Notes: generated by a model not told the origin, from the letters alone. 64,000 nucleotides of DNA from an uncultured Saprospiraceae bacterium (GCA_937950315.1 CALFDU010000103.1:1-64000), one strand, 5' to 3'; counted from the first letter of the stretch, positions 45,379-54,656 are shown. Program-made: numbers and translations.

Positions 45379-45624
45379 GAAAACACTGTACTGGGTATCG
45401 CTTCATCTTTGTCCTTGGCCAACAATGCCGTGAGTCAAGATGGAATCAACAAAGTGACAAGCATGTTGGGTGTGGCATTTGACACAACATTGATCGCTTT
45501 AATTTTAAGTTTGATTTTAATGTTTTTCTTCCACAATCTGCAAGAGAAAATAGGCAGACTCCATTCTTCAATTCAAGGATATGTCATAGACAATTTGATC
45601 AATAGAATTTACCACAGAGCATAA
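45379..45624 (+). pseudogene. 3' remnant of a MotA/TolQ/ExbB-like proton channel gene
   Basis: The frame (+1 relative to the TPR gene) codes for the last part of a MotA/TolQ/ExbB-family protein: VLGIASSLSLANNAVSQDG, then INKVTSMLGVAFDTTLIALI, LSLILMFFFHNLQEKIG and an amphipathic tail. The family's first helices and its cytoplasmic domain are missing. The frame is open leftwards only to a TAG at 45346-45348, inside the TPR sequence. A deletion has therefore joined the TPR gene to this end. A short product could start at ATG 45358. The stop is two bases before the phosphatase ATG, showing they once formed one operon. Confidence 0.72.
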
Positions 45625-45626
45625 CA

Positions 45627-46892
45627 ATGAAATCGCAACTACATATCGCCCATTTATTGGATGTCGGTAAGACCAGATCAGTCCAACAAGACCAGTTGGT
45701 TTGTGGGTATCTTGATGACAATAAGATTTGGCAATTTGATATTAACGGCATCCTTGCGACCAATACTTCTCTTTCCATCCTAAGTGATGGGATGGGAGGT
45801 ACGGCCGCTGGCGAAGTGGCTTCCAATATCATAGTGAATGTGATCAAAGAATTCATTGCCGATCATTTTCCTCAGGATGGGCCAGGTGATATTAAGCTTC
45901 TTTTATCAAATGCAATTGAAGAAGCCAACTTAGCCATTAAACAACATGTAATCAATAATCCAAAGACGCTTAATATGGGGGCGACAGTGGTCCTCTGTCT
46001 TGTAACAGATGAAGTGGCGCATATCATGTGGGTTGGCGACAGTCGTTGCTATCAGTTAAGAGGAGAGAAATTGAAGCAATTGACAAAAGATCATTCGTTG
46101 GTTCAGCGCTTGATAGAATCTGGGGAGATCAGTATTGATCAAGCACAATCTCATCCCAATAAAAATATCATTACTCAATCTCTATCTGGTAAAAGCTATA
46201 AGCCAGATTACATAGCTACTAGCTTTAAGGAAGGTGATAGTTTACTCATTTGTAGCGATGGATTGACTTCAATGCTTGCCGACGAAGAAATAAAAAAAGA
46301 GATGATTGTTTCTTCTCCAGATGTGGCTGTTAAGCAGCTCGGTCACAAGGCCAATATTGAAGGAGGTCTTGATAATATTTCTATTATTCTGCTGAAGAAG
46401 CCGTTGAATCTCAAGGAGATTATTCAGGATACATCTATACAAAAACAAGTAGAGAAAAAGCGAAGTCGTAAGGGGCAGGGATGGACTATGGGCCTGTTGG
46501 TTTTTTTTATGTCAAGTCTGTTTATGGGTTTGAATATTTACGAAAAGCCTGAAAGAAATTTAATAAGCAATCACAAAGAAATTGAATCTGTTGATTTGGT
46601 TTCGTCTGAAGCGAAAGAAGAAATTGTCATGGATGATTATCCAGACTCTGGACCTGGGAATCAAAAATTTTATATCAGACTAGGAACATTTGCGGAAGCA
46701 AACACTGCCAATCAATATCAGAATAAATTATTGAATGGACTTCCGAGCAATGAAGACATCATTCTAGCAAGCAAGGATACAATCTATGAATTAAAAACAA
46801 GATATTTTGATTCAAGACGTGAGGCTCAAACCTATTTGTCAACCTATCTCTCGAATAACGATGGGATCATAATCAATGCGTCCAATGAATAA
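45627..46892 (+). CDS. PP2C-type protein phosphatase with membrane helix and C-terminal SPOR-like domain
   Basis: The 421-residue protein has an N-terminal PP2C (PPM) phosphatase domain (about residues 5-265) with metal-binding motifs RSVQQDQ, LSDGMGGTAAGE (Asp54), MWVGDSRCYQL, LLICSDGLTSML and GGLDNISIIL. One membrane helix is at about residues 287-307. A C-terminal domain (about 345-417) starts KFYIRLGTFAEANTANQYQN, as in SPOR domains that bind denuded peptidoglycan. It therefore reverses Ser/Thr phosphorylation in the cytoplasm while possibly sensing the cell wall outside. Its end overlaps the start of the kinase gene. Confidence 0.88.
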   Translation: MKSQLHIAHLLDVGKTRSVQQDQLVCGYLDDNKIWQFDINGILATNTSLSILSDGMGGTAAGEVASNIIVNVIKEFIADHFPQDGPGDIKLLLSNAIEEANLAIKQHVINNPKTLNMGATVVLCLVTDEVAHIMWVGDSRCYQLRGEKLKQLTKDHSLVQRLIESGEISIDQAQSHPNKNIITQSLSGKSYKPDYIATSFKEGDSLLICSDGLTSMLADEEIKKEMIVSSPDVAVKQLGHKANIEGGLDNISIILLKKPLNLKEIIQDTSIQKQVEKKRSRKGQGWTMGLLVFFMSSLFMGLNIYEKPERNLISNHKEIESVDLVSSEAKEEIVMDDYPDSGPGNQKFYIRLGTFAEANTANQYQNKLLNGLPSNEDIILASKDTIYELKTRYFDSRREAQTYLSTYLSNNDGIIINASNE

Positions 46893-48756
46893 TCCAAGCT
46901 CAGAAAACAATGTCCTATTTCATGGTCGCTACGAGTTGATCGAACGTCTAGGCAAAGGTGGTTTTTCAACTGTATGGAAGGCCAAGGACACCATGTCAGA
47001 TATTGAGATTGCCGTCAAAATATTTTTGAAGCAAGACAAAGAAGGCGTCGAGTTGTGTAGGGAAGAATATAAGAAGACACACAATCTTCAGCACCCATCC
47101 ATCTTGAGGCCGTTTCATTTTGATGTTTGTGATAACCAACCATACATCGTGATGCCTTTTCTTTCTGGTGGATCTCTAGAGAAGTTGATTGGAACGATTT
47201 CGCATGAGCAATTTGTGAAACTCTACGATCAGATTTCTTCTGCTATTGGCTATCTCCATTCTAGTGAGCATCAGATCATTCATGGTGATATAAAGCCAGA
47301 TAATATTTTGATGGATGGGAAGGGCAATTATTATTTGACAGATTTTGGAATTAGTCAAAAATTGGAAAATAGTCTGACCATGACTTTGGGTTCCTATTAC
47401 GATTACCAAAATTCATATTCCAACAAAGGGATTACGCCGATGGCATACAGGGCTCCTGAGTATTTCAATTTTAAAAATTGGAAGATGATGGGTTCCTTGC
47501 CTGCTTCAGATTTTTGGGCATTTGGCGTAAGCATGTATCAACTTATTCAGGGCGAAATTGCTTTTAGTGGAGAGGGTGGTCTTGGTCAATTGATCATGAT
47601 GTCTTCTGGTGATCTTCCCTTGTCGGAAATAATTTCATTGAAAACTCCTTTTGCTCAGTATGAAGAAAATATTTTTCAATGCTTACAATTAAATCCTAGA
47701 GATCGAAAAATCATTGCACTTGGTGAAAAACAAATTGTTCCACCAGCTAAAGTAGTTGGAAAGAAAATCAGTAAAAATAACCCAGTAGTGAAGGCTATAA
47801 AAAGTAAAAATGAAACTCCTTCTTCATTGGGTTCATTGGGTTATCTGAAGAAAGCTGGACTTATCGGTGTCGTTTTGTTGTGCTGTCTGGTTGGCTTCGG
47901 TTTCTGGATGAGTCAAGAGCCTGTTGCGCCGATGCAGGAAGTTGCGGAGTCAAGTAATTATTTGGAATACTATCAATCCGCAGGTGATGAAGATGAAGAA
48001 GATTCCTTGCGAGAAGATATGAATGATGAGTTACAAGATCAAGATATCTCTAGCATAGTGAAATCGATGAACGATGTTTCCACTGAAGAAAAAGTTGCTT
48101 TAGATAGAGAAGAGCCATCATCATTTTCAGAGTCAAGCTCAAATGTTAGAATAGTCGCTTTCTCAGATGAAAGTGTAGAAGAGAAAAGCAAAGAGGTAGT
48201 TAAAGAAGATAATTATGTGCCTGTAGCGAATGAGAATACAGTAAGTGGAAAATTGAATTTTGATTATGGAAAAGGAAATTCTCATGAGCTTAAGGTTGAC
48301 GAATTAATTCCAGAAAAAATTTCAGTGGAAAAGAATGCACCAATTGAAATTGAAGAAGAGAATTCAAAGGATGTAGAGGTGTTGATTGACACAGAAGATG
48401 ATTTGATAGAAGCGAACTCCTCGTCTGATAATCAATCAAGTTCTGATGTTGGTGCGGCTGCGTTTAAAAAAGTAAATACAGTGCTGAATCAATCCTACTA
48501 TATAAAAATCAGTCCTGAAAAATCCTATGGTTGTAGCGATAACATGAGGAAAGGAAGCGAATATAAGTTTGTAATCCAAGAAGATGTTCGAGTCAATGAC
48601 CGCGTGGTTTTTACTAAAGGAAAAAACATCGTAGGAAGAATCACACAGATAAAGTGCTCATCAAAAGGAGTGCTTCAAAACATCGGTATCGATTTTAGAA
48701 ATCATTTGCTCGACGATGGAACCATCATGCGATTCAATACCTTGAAATCTACCTAA
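46876..48756 (+). CDS. Transmembrane Ser/Thr protein kinase
   Basis: The 626-residue protein has an N-terminal Hanks-type kinase domain (about residues 18-285). Motifs are GKGGFST (26-32), Lys48 in IAVKIF, HGDIKPDNIL (136-145), TDFG (155-158) and YRAPEYF. The HRD motif is HGD, so the arginine is replaced by glycine, as in some RD-negative kinases. One membrane helix lies at about 330-350. A long acidic, Ser/Glu-rich extracytoplasmic linker follows, and the C-terminal domain (about 535-626: YYIKISPEKSYGCSDNMRKG, VVFTKGKNIVGRITQIKC) is unclassified. The gene overlaps the phosphatase gene by 17 bases; start 46876 or 46885 is possible. Kinase and phosphatase form an opposing pair. Confidence 0.9.
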   Translation: MRPMNNPSSENNVLFHGRYELIERLGKGGFSTVWKAKDTMSDIEIAVKIFLKQDKEGVELCREEYKKTHNLQHPSILRPFHFDVCDNQPYIVMPFLSGGSLEKLIGTISHEQFVKLYDQISSAIGYLHSSEHQIIHGDIKPDNILMDGKGNYYLTDFGISQKLENSLTMTLGSYYDYQNSYSNKGITPMAYRAPEYFNFKNWKMMGSLPASDFWAFGVSMYQLIQGEIAFSGEGGLGQLIMMSSGDLPLSEIISLKTPFAQYEENIFQCLQLNPRDRKIIALGEKQIVPPAKVVGKKISKNNPVVKAIKSKNETPSSLGSLGYLKKAGLIGVVLLCCLVGFGFWMSQEPVAPMQEVAESSNYLEYYQSAGDEDEEDSLREDMNDELQDQDISSIVKSMNDVSTEEKVALDREEPSSFSESSSNVRIVAFSDESVEEKSKEVVKEDNYVPVANENTVSGKLNFDYGKGNSHELKVDELIPEKISVEKNAPIEIEEENSKDVEVLIDTEDDLIEANSSSDNQSSSDVGAAAFKKVNTVLNQSYYIKISPEKSYGCSDNMRKGSEYKFVIQEDVRVNDRVVFTKGKNIVGRITQIKCSSKGVLQNIGIDFRNHLLDDGTIMRFNTLKST

Positions 48757-48904
48757 AGAATAAAACAAATGCAGCTGACTTTGGCTTATCTGCTGAGAAA
48801 ATTTATGTACTAGAATTTGTAGGGCGAAATGAATATGACTTTAAAAAATTTGTTTACGCCATTTATGAAAACCAAAATTAATAAACAAACCAAAAGACAT
48901 TGAT

Positions 48905-49789
48905 ATGAAACAGTTGTATTTTAAATGTGTCATTATATTTTTAATATTTTTTATTTCTAAAACTTGCAATGCCCAAGTAGAGCTTGGACTCAAGCTTGGC
49001 TTGAACAATACATTGCCATCAGGCACTGAATTTGTTAACGCCAACAATACATCTTCTGACTTTGGGTACGATGCTGGCTTGGTGGCACATTTTCCATTGG
49101 GTAAAAGTGGCTTATTTCTATCTACTGGCGTTGGGCTGAGTAAGTTTAATTTTTCTAGCGACACAAAAGATCCTTTGTTGGCTGAAAGTATTGGTTGGTT
49201 TTTTGACACCAACAACAATGACTATTTTGATTTTGGAGAACCAGAAGCTTTTTGGGATGACTTAAATTATCGCAGAGAATACGAGTTGAATTCATTCAAT
49301 GTACCAGTAGGATTGATGTATAAATTGATTGGTAAGAAAGTGAATCTCTACTTTGAAGGTGGGCTAGATTTTAATTATATCAACAAGGGAAATCTTGCCG
49401 TTAATTTGATGGATTCCAATGGAACATCAGAAAGCCCAAGTGCTTTATTTTATACCGAACAAGTTTTTACCTTTAGTTATTTGGATTTCTATCAAAACTC
49501 AACACCAGACCTTTTTCAATTGGTTTCTCATCAAAAAGAGAACTTATATTATGCCAATGAACTGTCATTTGGTTCTTCCGATGAAGACTATTTCAAAAAC
49601 CTATTGATTTCAGCCAATTTTGGCTTGGGTCTTTACATTGATTTGTTTCATGGGGATATATATTTGGGAGCCAACTACCAACAAGGCTTGAATACTATTT
49701 CAAATACAAATGACATTGATGTTAATACACCCGATGCTTTTGGTCGTATATCTGTATCTGTTAAATATACAATTGATTTGGTCCTGTAA
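48905..49789 (+). CDS. Outer-membrane beta-barrel protein
   Basis: The 294-residue protein has a signal peptide (MKQLYFKCVIIFLIFFISKT, cleavage near CNAQ). Beta-strands alternate through the rest (VELGLKLGLNNTL, LFLSTGVGLSKFNF, NVPVGLMYKLI) and end in a C-terminal aromatic/hydrophobic strand (GRISVSVKYTIDLVL). This is typical of PorT-like small outer-membrane barrels. Its place 148 bases after the kinase gene suggests, but does not prove, a functional link. Specific function unknown. Confidence 0.7.
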   Translation: MKQLYFKCVIIFLIFFISKTCNAQVELGLKLGLNNTLPSGTEFVNANNTSSDFGYDAGLVAHFPLGKSGLFLSTGVGLSKFNFSSDTKDPLLAESIGWFFDTNNNDYFDFGEPEAFWDDLNYRREYELNSFNVPVGLMYKLIGKKVNLYFEGGLDFNYINKGNLAVNLMDSNGTSESPSALFYTEQVFTFSYLDFYQNSTPDLFQLVSHQKENLYYANELSFGSSDEDYFKNLLISANFGLGLYIDLFHGDIYLGANYQQGLNTISNTNDIDVNTPDAFGRISVSVKYTIDLVL

Positions 49790-49965
49790 ATACAGTATGT
49801 TTTCTTATTTATTATCTTAGATATATTAGAAATACCTCAATGATCATTTACTCATTTAGATTTTTTGTAGAGTGAGTAGAATTAGTATACTTCCACAACC
49901 CCGCATATACTTCTTGATTTTTAATTGAGGATTAGCTTAAGGCTTACACTTAATCTAAAAGTATT

Positions 49966-50646
49966 ATGAGGATTAAAAAATTGAACTTGTATACCAAGTC
50001 CTTGGAGAAAGAAAAAAAATTCTTTACTGAAACACTTGGGTTTGGTTTGCACAAGGATAAGGAGACCACTTTTTCTGTTCACATCGGATGGACAGAACTT
50101 ATTTTTACGGAGTCTGAAACGGCCCATCATTACCACTACTGTTTTTTGGTCCCATCAAATAAGCTAACAGAAGCCATGGCTTGGATGGAAAAACGCGTGG
50201 ATGTAATAGAAATTTCTACAGGTAGAAAGATACATAGGTTTCAAGACTGGAATTCCGAGTCCTTCTATTTTCTTGATGCAAGTGGCAACTTGGCTGAGTT
50301 TATTGTAAGGTATGATTTGGACAATCAGATAGATCATAATTTTAGTATAGCAGATGTTTTGTGTGTCAATGAAATAGGAATGCCTACAATGAATGTAGAA
50401 GAGTGTAATGCCAAACTCTCAGACATTCTAGGGACGGCATTTTGGAAAGGTGATCTAGGGAGATTTGGTACACATGGAACCCAAGAAGGATTATTTCTTC
50501 TTCCCAACTATGAGCAAAAACATGTATGGTTTCCTACTTCCATTAGAATAAAGCCTGAACCATTTGAAATTGAAGTTGAGGTGGATGGTAAGAAGACTTA
50601 TCTGAGATTTGTGAATTTGAATAAGTTTGCCATAATAAGATCTTAA
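49966..50646 (+). CDS. VOC (glyoxalase/bleomycin resistance) family protein
   Basis: The 226-residue protein has two beta-alpha-beta-beta-beta (VOC) half-domains. The first starts IKKLNLYTKSLEKEKKFFTE then TLGFGLHKD and ends GNLAEFIVRYDL with a metal-ligand-type Glu. The second begins near VLCVNEIGMPT. Candidate metal ligands include His44 in SVHIGW and Glu in LAEFI. Members bind metals and act in isomerase, dioxygenase or resistance reactions; the substrate cannot be told from sequence. Confidence 0.75.
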   Translation: MRIKKLNLYTKSLEKEKKFFTETLGFGLHKDKETTFSVHIGWTELIFTESETAHHYHYCFLVPSNKLTEAMAWMEKRVDVIEISTGRKIHRFQDWNSESFYFLDASGNLAEFIVRYDLDNQIDHNFSIADVLCVNEIGMPTMNVEECNAKLSDILGTAFWKGDLGRFGTHGTQEGLFLLPNYEQKHVWFPTSIRIKPEPFEIEVEVDGKKTYLRFVNLNKFAIIRS

Positions 50647-50693
50647 GCTGTTTTCGAGAATGCTGTATCTTTATGTTAAATTTTCATAAAGAG

Positions 50694-51110
50694 ATGAGCA
50701 AGTATATTCATACCACGCAAGAAGCCGGTAAACAATTCTACATGGATTTTCAAGACAAAGGAAAAGTCACCATGCTGAATTTATTAAAATTTAAAGAGAC
50801 TGCCGATTATACTGATTTTCCTGATCTTCAGCCAAAGGAATTCATAAGCGGGGCGGAGGCATATAAGATGTATATGAAACACACGAAACCAATTTTGGAG
50901 GAAGCAGGAGGTCGAGTTTTGTATTATGGTAAAAGCAATCAATTTTTGATTGGCCCTGAAACAGAACAATGGGATATTATATTATTGGTAGAGCATGAAT
51001 CTGTTGACAAGTTTATGGCATTTGCAAAAAATGAGGATTACCTGAAAACAATGGGCCATAGGACTGCGGCTTTGGAGGATTCAAGGTTGTTGCCGAGTAG
51101 TGAATTTTAA
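50694..51110 (+). CDS. DUF1330-like dimeric alpha-beta-barrel protein
   Basis: The 138-residue protein has the pattern KGKVTMLNLLKFKETADY, then a helix with GAEAYKMYMKHTKPILEEAG, GRVLYYGK and WDIILLVEHESVDKFMAFAK, as in DUF1330/stress-responsive ferredoxin-like folds. The frame opens at 50673, but the ATG at 50694 is chosen. It follows AAAGAG, and a TATCTTTA box (50666-50673) lies where the longer version would start. Function unknown. Confidence 0.72.
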   Translation: MSKYIHTTQEAGKQFYMDFQDKGKVTMLNLLKFKETADYTDFPDLQPKEFISGAEAYKMYMKHTKPILEEAGGRVLYYGKSNQFLIGPETEQWDIILLVEHESVDKFMAFAKNEDYLKTMGHRTAALEDSRLLPSSEF

Positions 51111-51326
51111 ACAAATTGAGATAATAAGCTTTGATCTTTATCTTGATAAACACTTTTTCCATTGATTAGACAAATGTCAACTATGCCATTTTTAGTCTAA
51201 GATATGTCGGTTTTTATATTCACATTAAGTGCACAGACGTATATCTTTTCCAATGAAAATGAAGTATTGAGTAAGAAGGTCTATCCATTTCACTAAATTG
51301 CTGGAGTAAAAGGAATAAACCAATAG

Positions 51327-52775
51327 ATGCTTTTTAATTCAGTGGATTTTGCCGTTTTCTTGCCGATAGTGTTTTTGCTCTATTGGTTTGTGGTCCAAAG
51401 AAGTATCAAGTGGCAAAATGCTTTGATTGTAGTGACGAGTTATGTTTTTTACGGTTGGTGGGATTGGAAGTTTTTGTCATTGATTGTAATTAGTACCCTT
51501 GTAGATTTTTTGGTAGGGAAGCAGTTGGGGAAACAAACAGGGAAGACTGAAAGGAAAATTCTACTTTGGATTAGCATCCTTGTCAATCTCGGTTTTTTAG
51601 CCTTTTTCAAGTACTACAATTTTTTTCTGGAAAACTTTATTACAGCATTTTCTTTCTTTGGTGCAGAAATAAAGGCCAACTCACTAAATGTCATTTTGCC
51701 TATTGGGATTAGTTTTTATACTTTTCAAACATTGAGCTACACGATAGATGTTTATAAAAACAAACTAAAACCAACCAATGACTTTGTGGCTTTCGCAGCA
51801 TTTGTTGCCTTCTTTCCCCAACTTGTTGCCGGTCCGATCGAGCGGGCAAGCAATCTTCTTCCACAGTTTTTTTCAAAAAGGGTTTTTGACTATTCATATG
51901 CTACGGATGGCTTGAGGCAAATCCTTTGGGGTCTATTTGCAAAAGTGGTCATTGCAGATAATTGTGCCGTTTTTGCCAATCAGATTTTCAATAACTCGGA
52001 TGACATGAATGGAAGTTCGCTGCTGTTGGGTGCCTTGTTTTTTAGCTTTCAGATTTATGGAGATTTTTCAGGATATTCTAATATCGCCATAGGAACTGCA
52101 CGATTGTTTGGCTTCAACCTCATGCAAAATTTTGCGTTTCCTTATTTCTCTCGTGACATTGCAGAATTCTGGAGACGCTGGCATATCTCCTTATCAACTT
52201 GGTTCAGAGATTATCTATACATTCCGATGGGAGGAAGCAGAGGAACAAAAGCCATGATTGTCAGGAATACTTTTGTCATATTTATCATCAGCGGATTTTG
52301 GCATGGTGCAAATTGGACATTTCTTGTTTGGGGTGCCTTGAATGCAGTTTATTTTTTGCCATTGATATTGACACGTAGAAATAGAAAAAATATGGAAGTA
52401 GTTGCCAAAGGTAAATTATTGCCTTCTGTCAAAGATGTTATAGCAATTGCAGGAACGTTTGGATTGACAGTATTTGCATGGATCTTTTTTAGAGCTGAAA
52501 ATATGGCCCATGCGATGAGCTATATTTCAAATATGTTTTCATCTTCTCTTTTTGAAACACCCAATTTTTTGTTTCGTATGGACGCATTAAAGGTCATGGG
52601 GATGGTGTTGTTGTTTGTGATGATAGAATGGTTTGGTAGAGAAGGACTTTATGGTATTGGTAATCTAAAGAAAAATATACGAAGACCTGTGCGGTGGGTA
52701 TTTTACTATTTGTTGATCATTATGATTTATGTCTACATGAAGGACGAACAAGAATTTATATATTTTCAATTTTAA
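51327..52775 (+). CDS. MBOAT family O-acyltransferase (AlgI-like)
   Basis: This 482-residue multi-span membrane protein has the MBOAT signatures ILPIGISFYTFQTLSYTIDV, FFPQLVAGPIERA, DIAEFWRRWHISLSTWFRDY and SGFWHGANWTFLVWG. His326 in the last motif is the expected catalytic histidine. Such proteins move acyl groups across the membrane to acetylate exported polysaccharides (alginate, peptidoglycan or other glycans). The next gene, a membrane-anchored SGNH-like protein, is the typical periplasmic partner. No polymer-synthesis genes are nearby, so the target glycan is unknown. Confidence 0.9.
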   Translation: MLFNSVDFAVFLPIVFLLYWFVVQRSIKWQNALIVVTSYVFYGWWDWKFLSLIVISTLVDFLVGKQLGKQTGKTERKILLWISILVNLGFLAFFKYYNFFLENFITAFSFFGAEIKANSLNVILPIGISFYTFQTLSYTIDVYKNKLKPTNDFVAFAAFVAFFPQLVAGPIERASNLLPQFFSKRVFDYSYATDGLRQILWGLFAKVVIADNCAVFANQIFNNSDDMNGSSLLLGALFFSFQIYGDFSGYSNIAIGTARLFGFNLMQNFAFPYFSRDIAEFWRRWHISLSTWFRDYLYIPMGGSRGTKAMIVRNTFVIFIISGFWHGANWTFLVWGALNAVYFLPLILTRRNRKNMEVVAKGKLLPSVKDVIAIAGTFGLTVFAWIFFRAENMAHAMSYISNMFSSSLFETPNFLFRMDALKVMGMVLLFVMIEWFGREGLYGIGNLKKNIRRPVRWVFYYLLIIMIYVYMKDEQEFIYFQF

Positions 52776-52781
52776 TTGTTC

Positions 52782-53654
52782 ATGAAAAGGTTTTTATCAC
52801 AGCTACTGATTTTTGTAACCATTCCCATCATTTACTTTGGGAGTATGCATCTGATAAATAAGTACATTTATCAAAAACAAGGCATCGATGCGCATGGCAG
52901 CCGCCTTCTCATTGTGGGAGATTCTCATCCATTGCAAAGTGTCAACTCTGATGGTTTCGAAAGTGCTTTGAATATTTCGCAAGCGGCAGAACCTTATGTC
53001 GTTAGCTATTGGAAATTGAAAAAAATCTTAAAGACCAATCAAGTGGATACTGTACTGATTGGCTTTGCTGCCCATAATATTTCCGCTTACAACGATAATA
53101 AGTTCAATAAAGAAAATTCATATGAAATGTTCAAAAGGACTTATGCCATTGAGGATTTCCAAAGTGTAAGTAACAAATTGGAAATTGATTTTCAGGAATA
53201 TTTTAGAGTCATGTTGCAAGAAACATGCTTGTATCCCAAGAATAATCATTTTCATTATTTGGGAAAAAATTTTATTTCAGAAAAGAGCCATGTTTCTAAT
53301 TGGGAGAATGCAATCCAGCGCCATTTTTATATCGATCAACACGAGATCGGTGTTTCTGAACTCTCTATCCAATATCTGGATTCACTATTGACTTTATGTA
53401 AAGACAAGGGGATATTTGTTGGCCTTGTAAATACACCCGTACATCACGCTTATTTTGAAAACATCCCTGAAGCTGCCTTGGCTAGATATGAGGAGCTAAA
53501 GCAAAAGTATTTACAAGAAGATATTTGGATATTCGATAGGGCGGACAATGATTATCCGGATAATTGTTTCCTGAATGCTGATCATGCCAACATCCATGGT
53601 GCAGAAAGATTTACAAAGGAGTTGGTAGAACAGTTGAATATGAAAGGTGAATGA
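52782..53654 (+). CDS. Membrane-anchored SGNH-hydrolase-like partner of the MBOAT acyltransferase
   Basis: The 290-residue protein has one N-terminal signal anchor (about residues 6-25) and an SGNH-like domain. RLLIVGDSHPLQSV gives the nucleophile Ser at about 48, and DADHANIHGAERF near the C-terminus gives the DxxH-type Asp-His pair. The start is the ATG at 52782; a TTG two codons upstream is less likely. It follows the MBOAT gene by six bases. Together they fit the AlgI plus AlgJ/X-like model in which this protein finishes acyl transfer to the glycan in the periplasm (inference from pairing). Confidence 0.7.
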   Translation: MKRFLSQLLIFVTIPIIYFGSMHLINKYIYQKQGIDAHGSRLLIVGDSHPLQSVNSDGFESALNISQAAEPYVVSYWKLKKILKTNQVDTVLIGFAAHNISAYNDNKFNKENSYEMFKRTYAIEDFQSVSNKLEIDFQEYFRVMLQETCLYPKNNHFHYLGKNFISEKSHVSNWENAIQRHFYIDQHEIGVSELSIQYLDSLLTLCKDKGIFVGLVNTPVHHAYFENIPEAALARYEELKQKYLQEDIWIFDRADNDYPDNCFLNADHANIHGAERFTKELVEQLNMKGE

Positions 53655-53687
53655 AAAATGAAACCTCTGCGCTTTCAAAAATCTAAG

Positions 53688-54074
53688 TTATTTTATTTCA
53701 AACCAACTCTCTTTCTCAGCATTCTGCCCGTCGAAATAATTAAAGGTGATTTCTTCCCCCGCATCAATATCACGAATGGCTTCAAATAATATCTCCTGAT
53801 CTTCATATAATAAGATGGCTTTGGCATTGGGCTTGTCCGAGTGATTGTACAAAGAACCATTTCCTAGTAGGATGGCAGCTTGCTTTTGATCCTGGCCCCA
53901 GACGAAGTAATAATCGTGAAGCACAGTGTTGTGTATGATAGATACTTGCTCTTCCGGAATGATAATGAGTGGGCACACTTCTATAGTGCTTCCGGCCTCA
54001 ATTTTGCCAGCTGTATAAATACATCTGCCTTTTTCCTCATCCTTCAGTATGTATAAGCCTGGTATCTGCTGCAT
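53688..54074 (-). CDS. SET domain-containing protein
   Basis: A compact 128-residue SET domain with the expected blocks: KGRCIYTAGKIEAGSTIEVC, LGNGSLYNHSDKPNA and AIRDIDAGEEITFNYFDG. These form the S-adenosylmethionine pocket and the catalytic-type tyrosine of lysine methyltransferases. It has no other domain. Bacterial single-domain SET proteins may methylate proteins, but substrates are mostly unknown. It stands alone, divergent from the SRPBCC gene. The H1-like lysine-rich proteins in this same window are conceivable substrates (speculation). Confidence 0.85.
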   Translation of the reverse strand: MQQIPGLYILKDEEKGRCIYTAGKIEAGSTIEVCPLIIIPEEQVSIIHNTVLHDYYFVWGQDQKQAAILLGNGSLYNHSDKPNAKAILLYEDQEILFEAIRDIDAGEEITFNYFDGQNAEKESWFEIK

Positions 54075-54134
54075 TGCAATGTTATTATTAGATTAAGAAT
54101 AAATAAATCATTTATTTTGGACAAAAATAAGATT

Positions 54135-54656
54135 ATGTTACAGCGTATTTTTAAAATCCTTACAATTCTGATATTAATTTTGATGTTGGGATTTTTGTCC
54201 TTGGGTTTGTTTACGCCAAAAGTGGAGTATGAAACGGCTGGAGAGGTAGAGGGTGTTGTAGGTGATGTGTTTGAATGGTACAATGACAAGGACAAAATCA
54301 ATCAATGGATTCCTTCTATTAAAAGTGTCAAGACTTTGAAGGAGACACAGAATGTAAAAGGCAGTGTCTATGAGATGGTCATAGACAATGAAGGAAATGA
54401 AATTACGATGGAAGAGAAAGTGTTGGACTACAAAGAGGACGAATTGGTCTCTTTAGAATTTGATGCGGGGGCGATGACAAAGATGGATGTATTTACATTT
54501 GCGCAAGCGGGGAAAAAAACAAAAATTTTAGGAAAGCATTCAGTGAAAGGCAACAACTATTTCTACAAGTGTATGTTCGCCATGTTTGGAAGCAACATGA
54601 AAGGAATTGATCAAGGCTATATGGATGCGTTTATTAAAAACTTTGAAGAGAGATGA
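54135..54656 (+). CDS. SRPBCC (polyketide cyclase-like) membrane-anchored protein
   Basis: The 173-residue protein starts at ATG 54135 (a TTG six codons upstream is open but weak). It has one N-terminal helix (LQRIFKILTILILILMLGFL) and a START/SRPBCC domain: VGDVFEWYNDKDKINQWIPS, then IKSVKTLKET, GSVYEMVIDNEGNEITMEEK, and a C-terminal long helix. This fold binds hydrophobic small molecules. Its stop overlaps the ATG of the arsenate reductase-like gene (ATGA), so both are co-translated. Confidence 0.72.
   Translation: MLQRIFKILTILILILMLGFLSLGLFTPKVEYETAGEVEGVVGDVFEWYNDKDKINQWIPSIKSVKTLKETQNVKGSVYEMVIDNEGNEITMEEKVLDYKEDELVSLEFDAGAMTKMDVFTFAQAGKKTKILGKHSVKGNNYFYKCMFAMFGSNMKGIDQGYMDAFIKNFEER

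Noticed and set aside
45379-45624. Zorya-type (ZorA) anti-phage channel
   Set aside because: Only the last part of a MotA/TolQ-like gene is left, and no ZorB, ZorC or ZorD-like gene is present. Phosphatase and kinase neighbours fit a signalling locus better.
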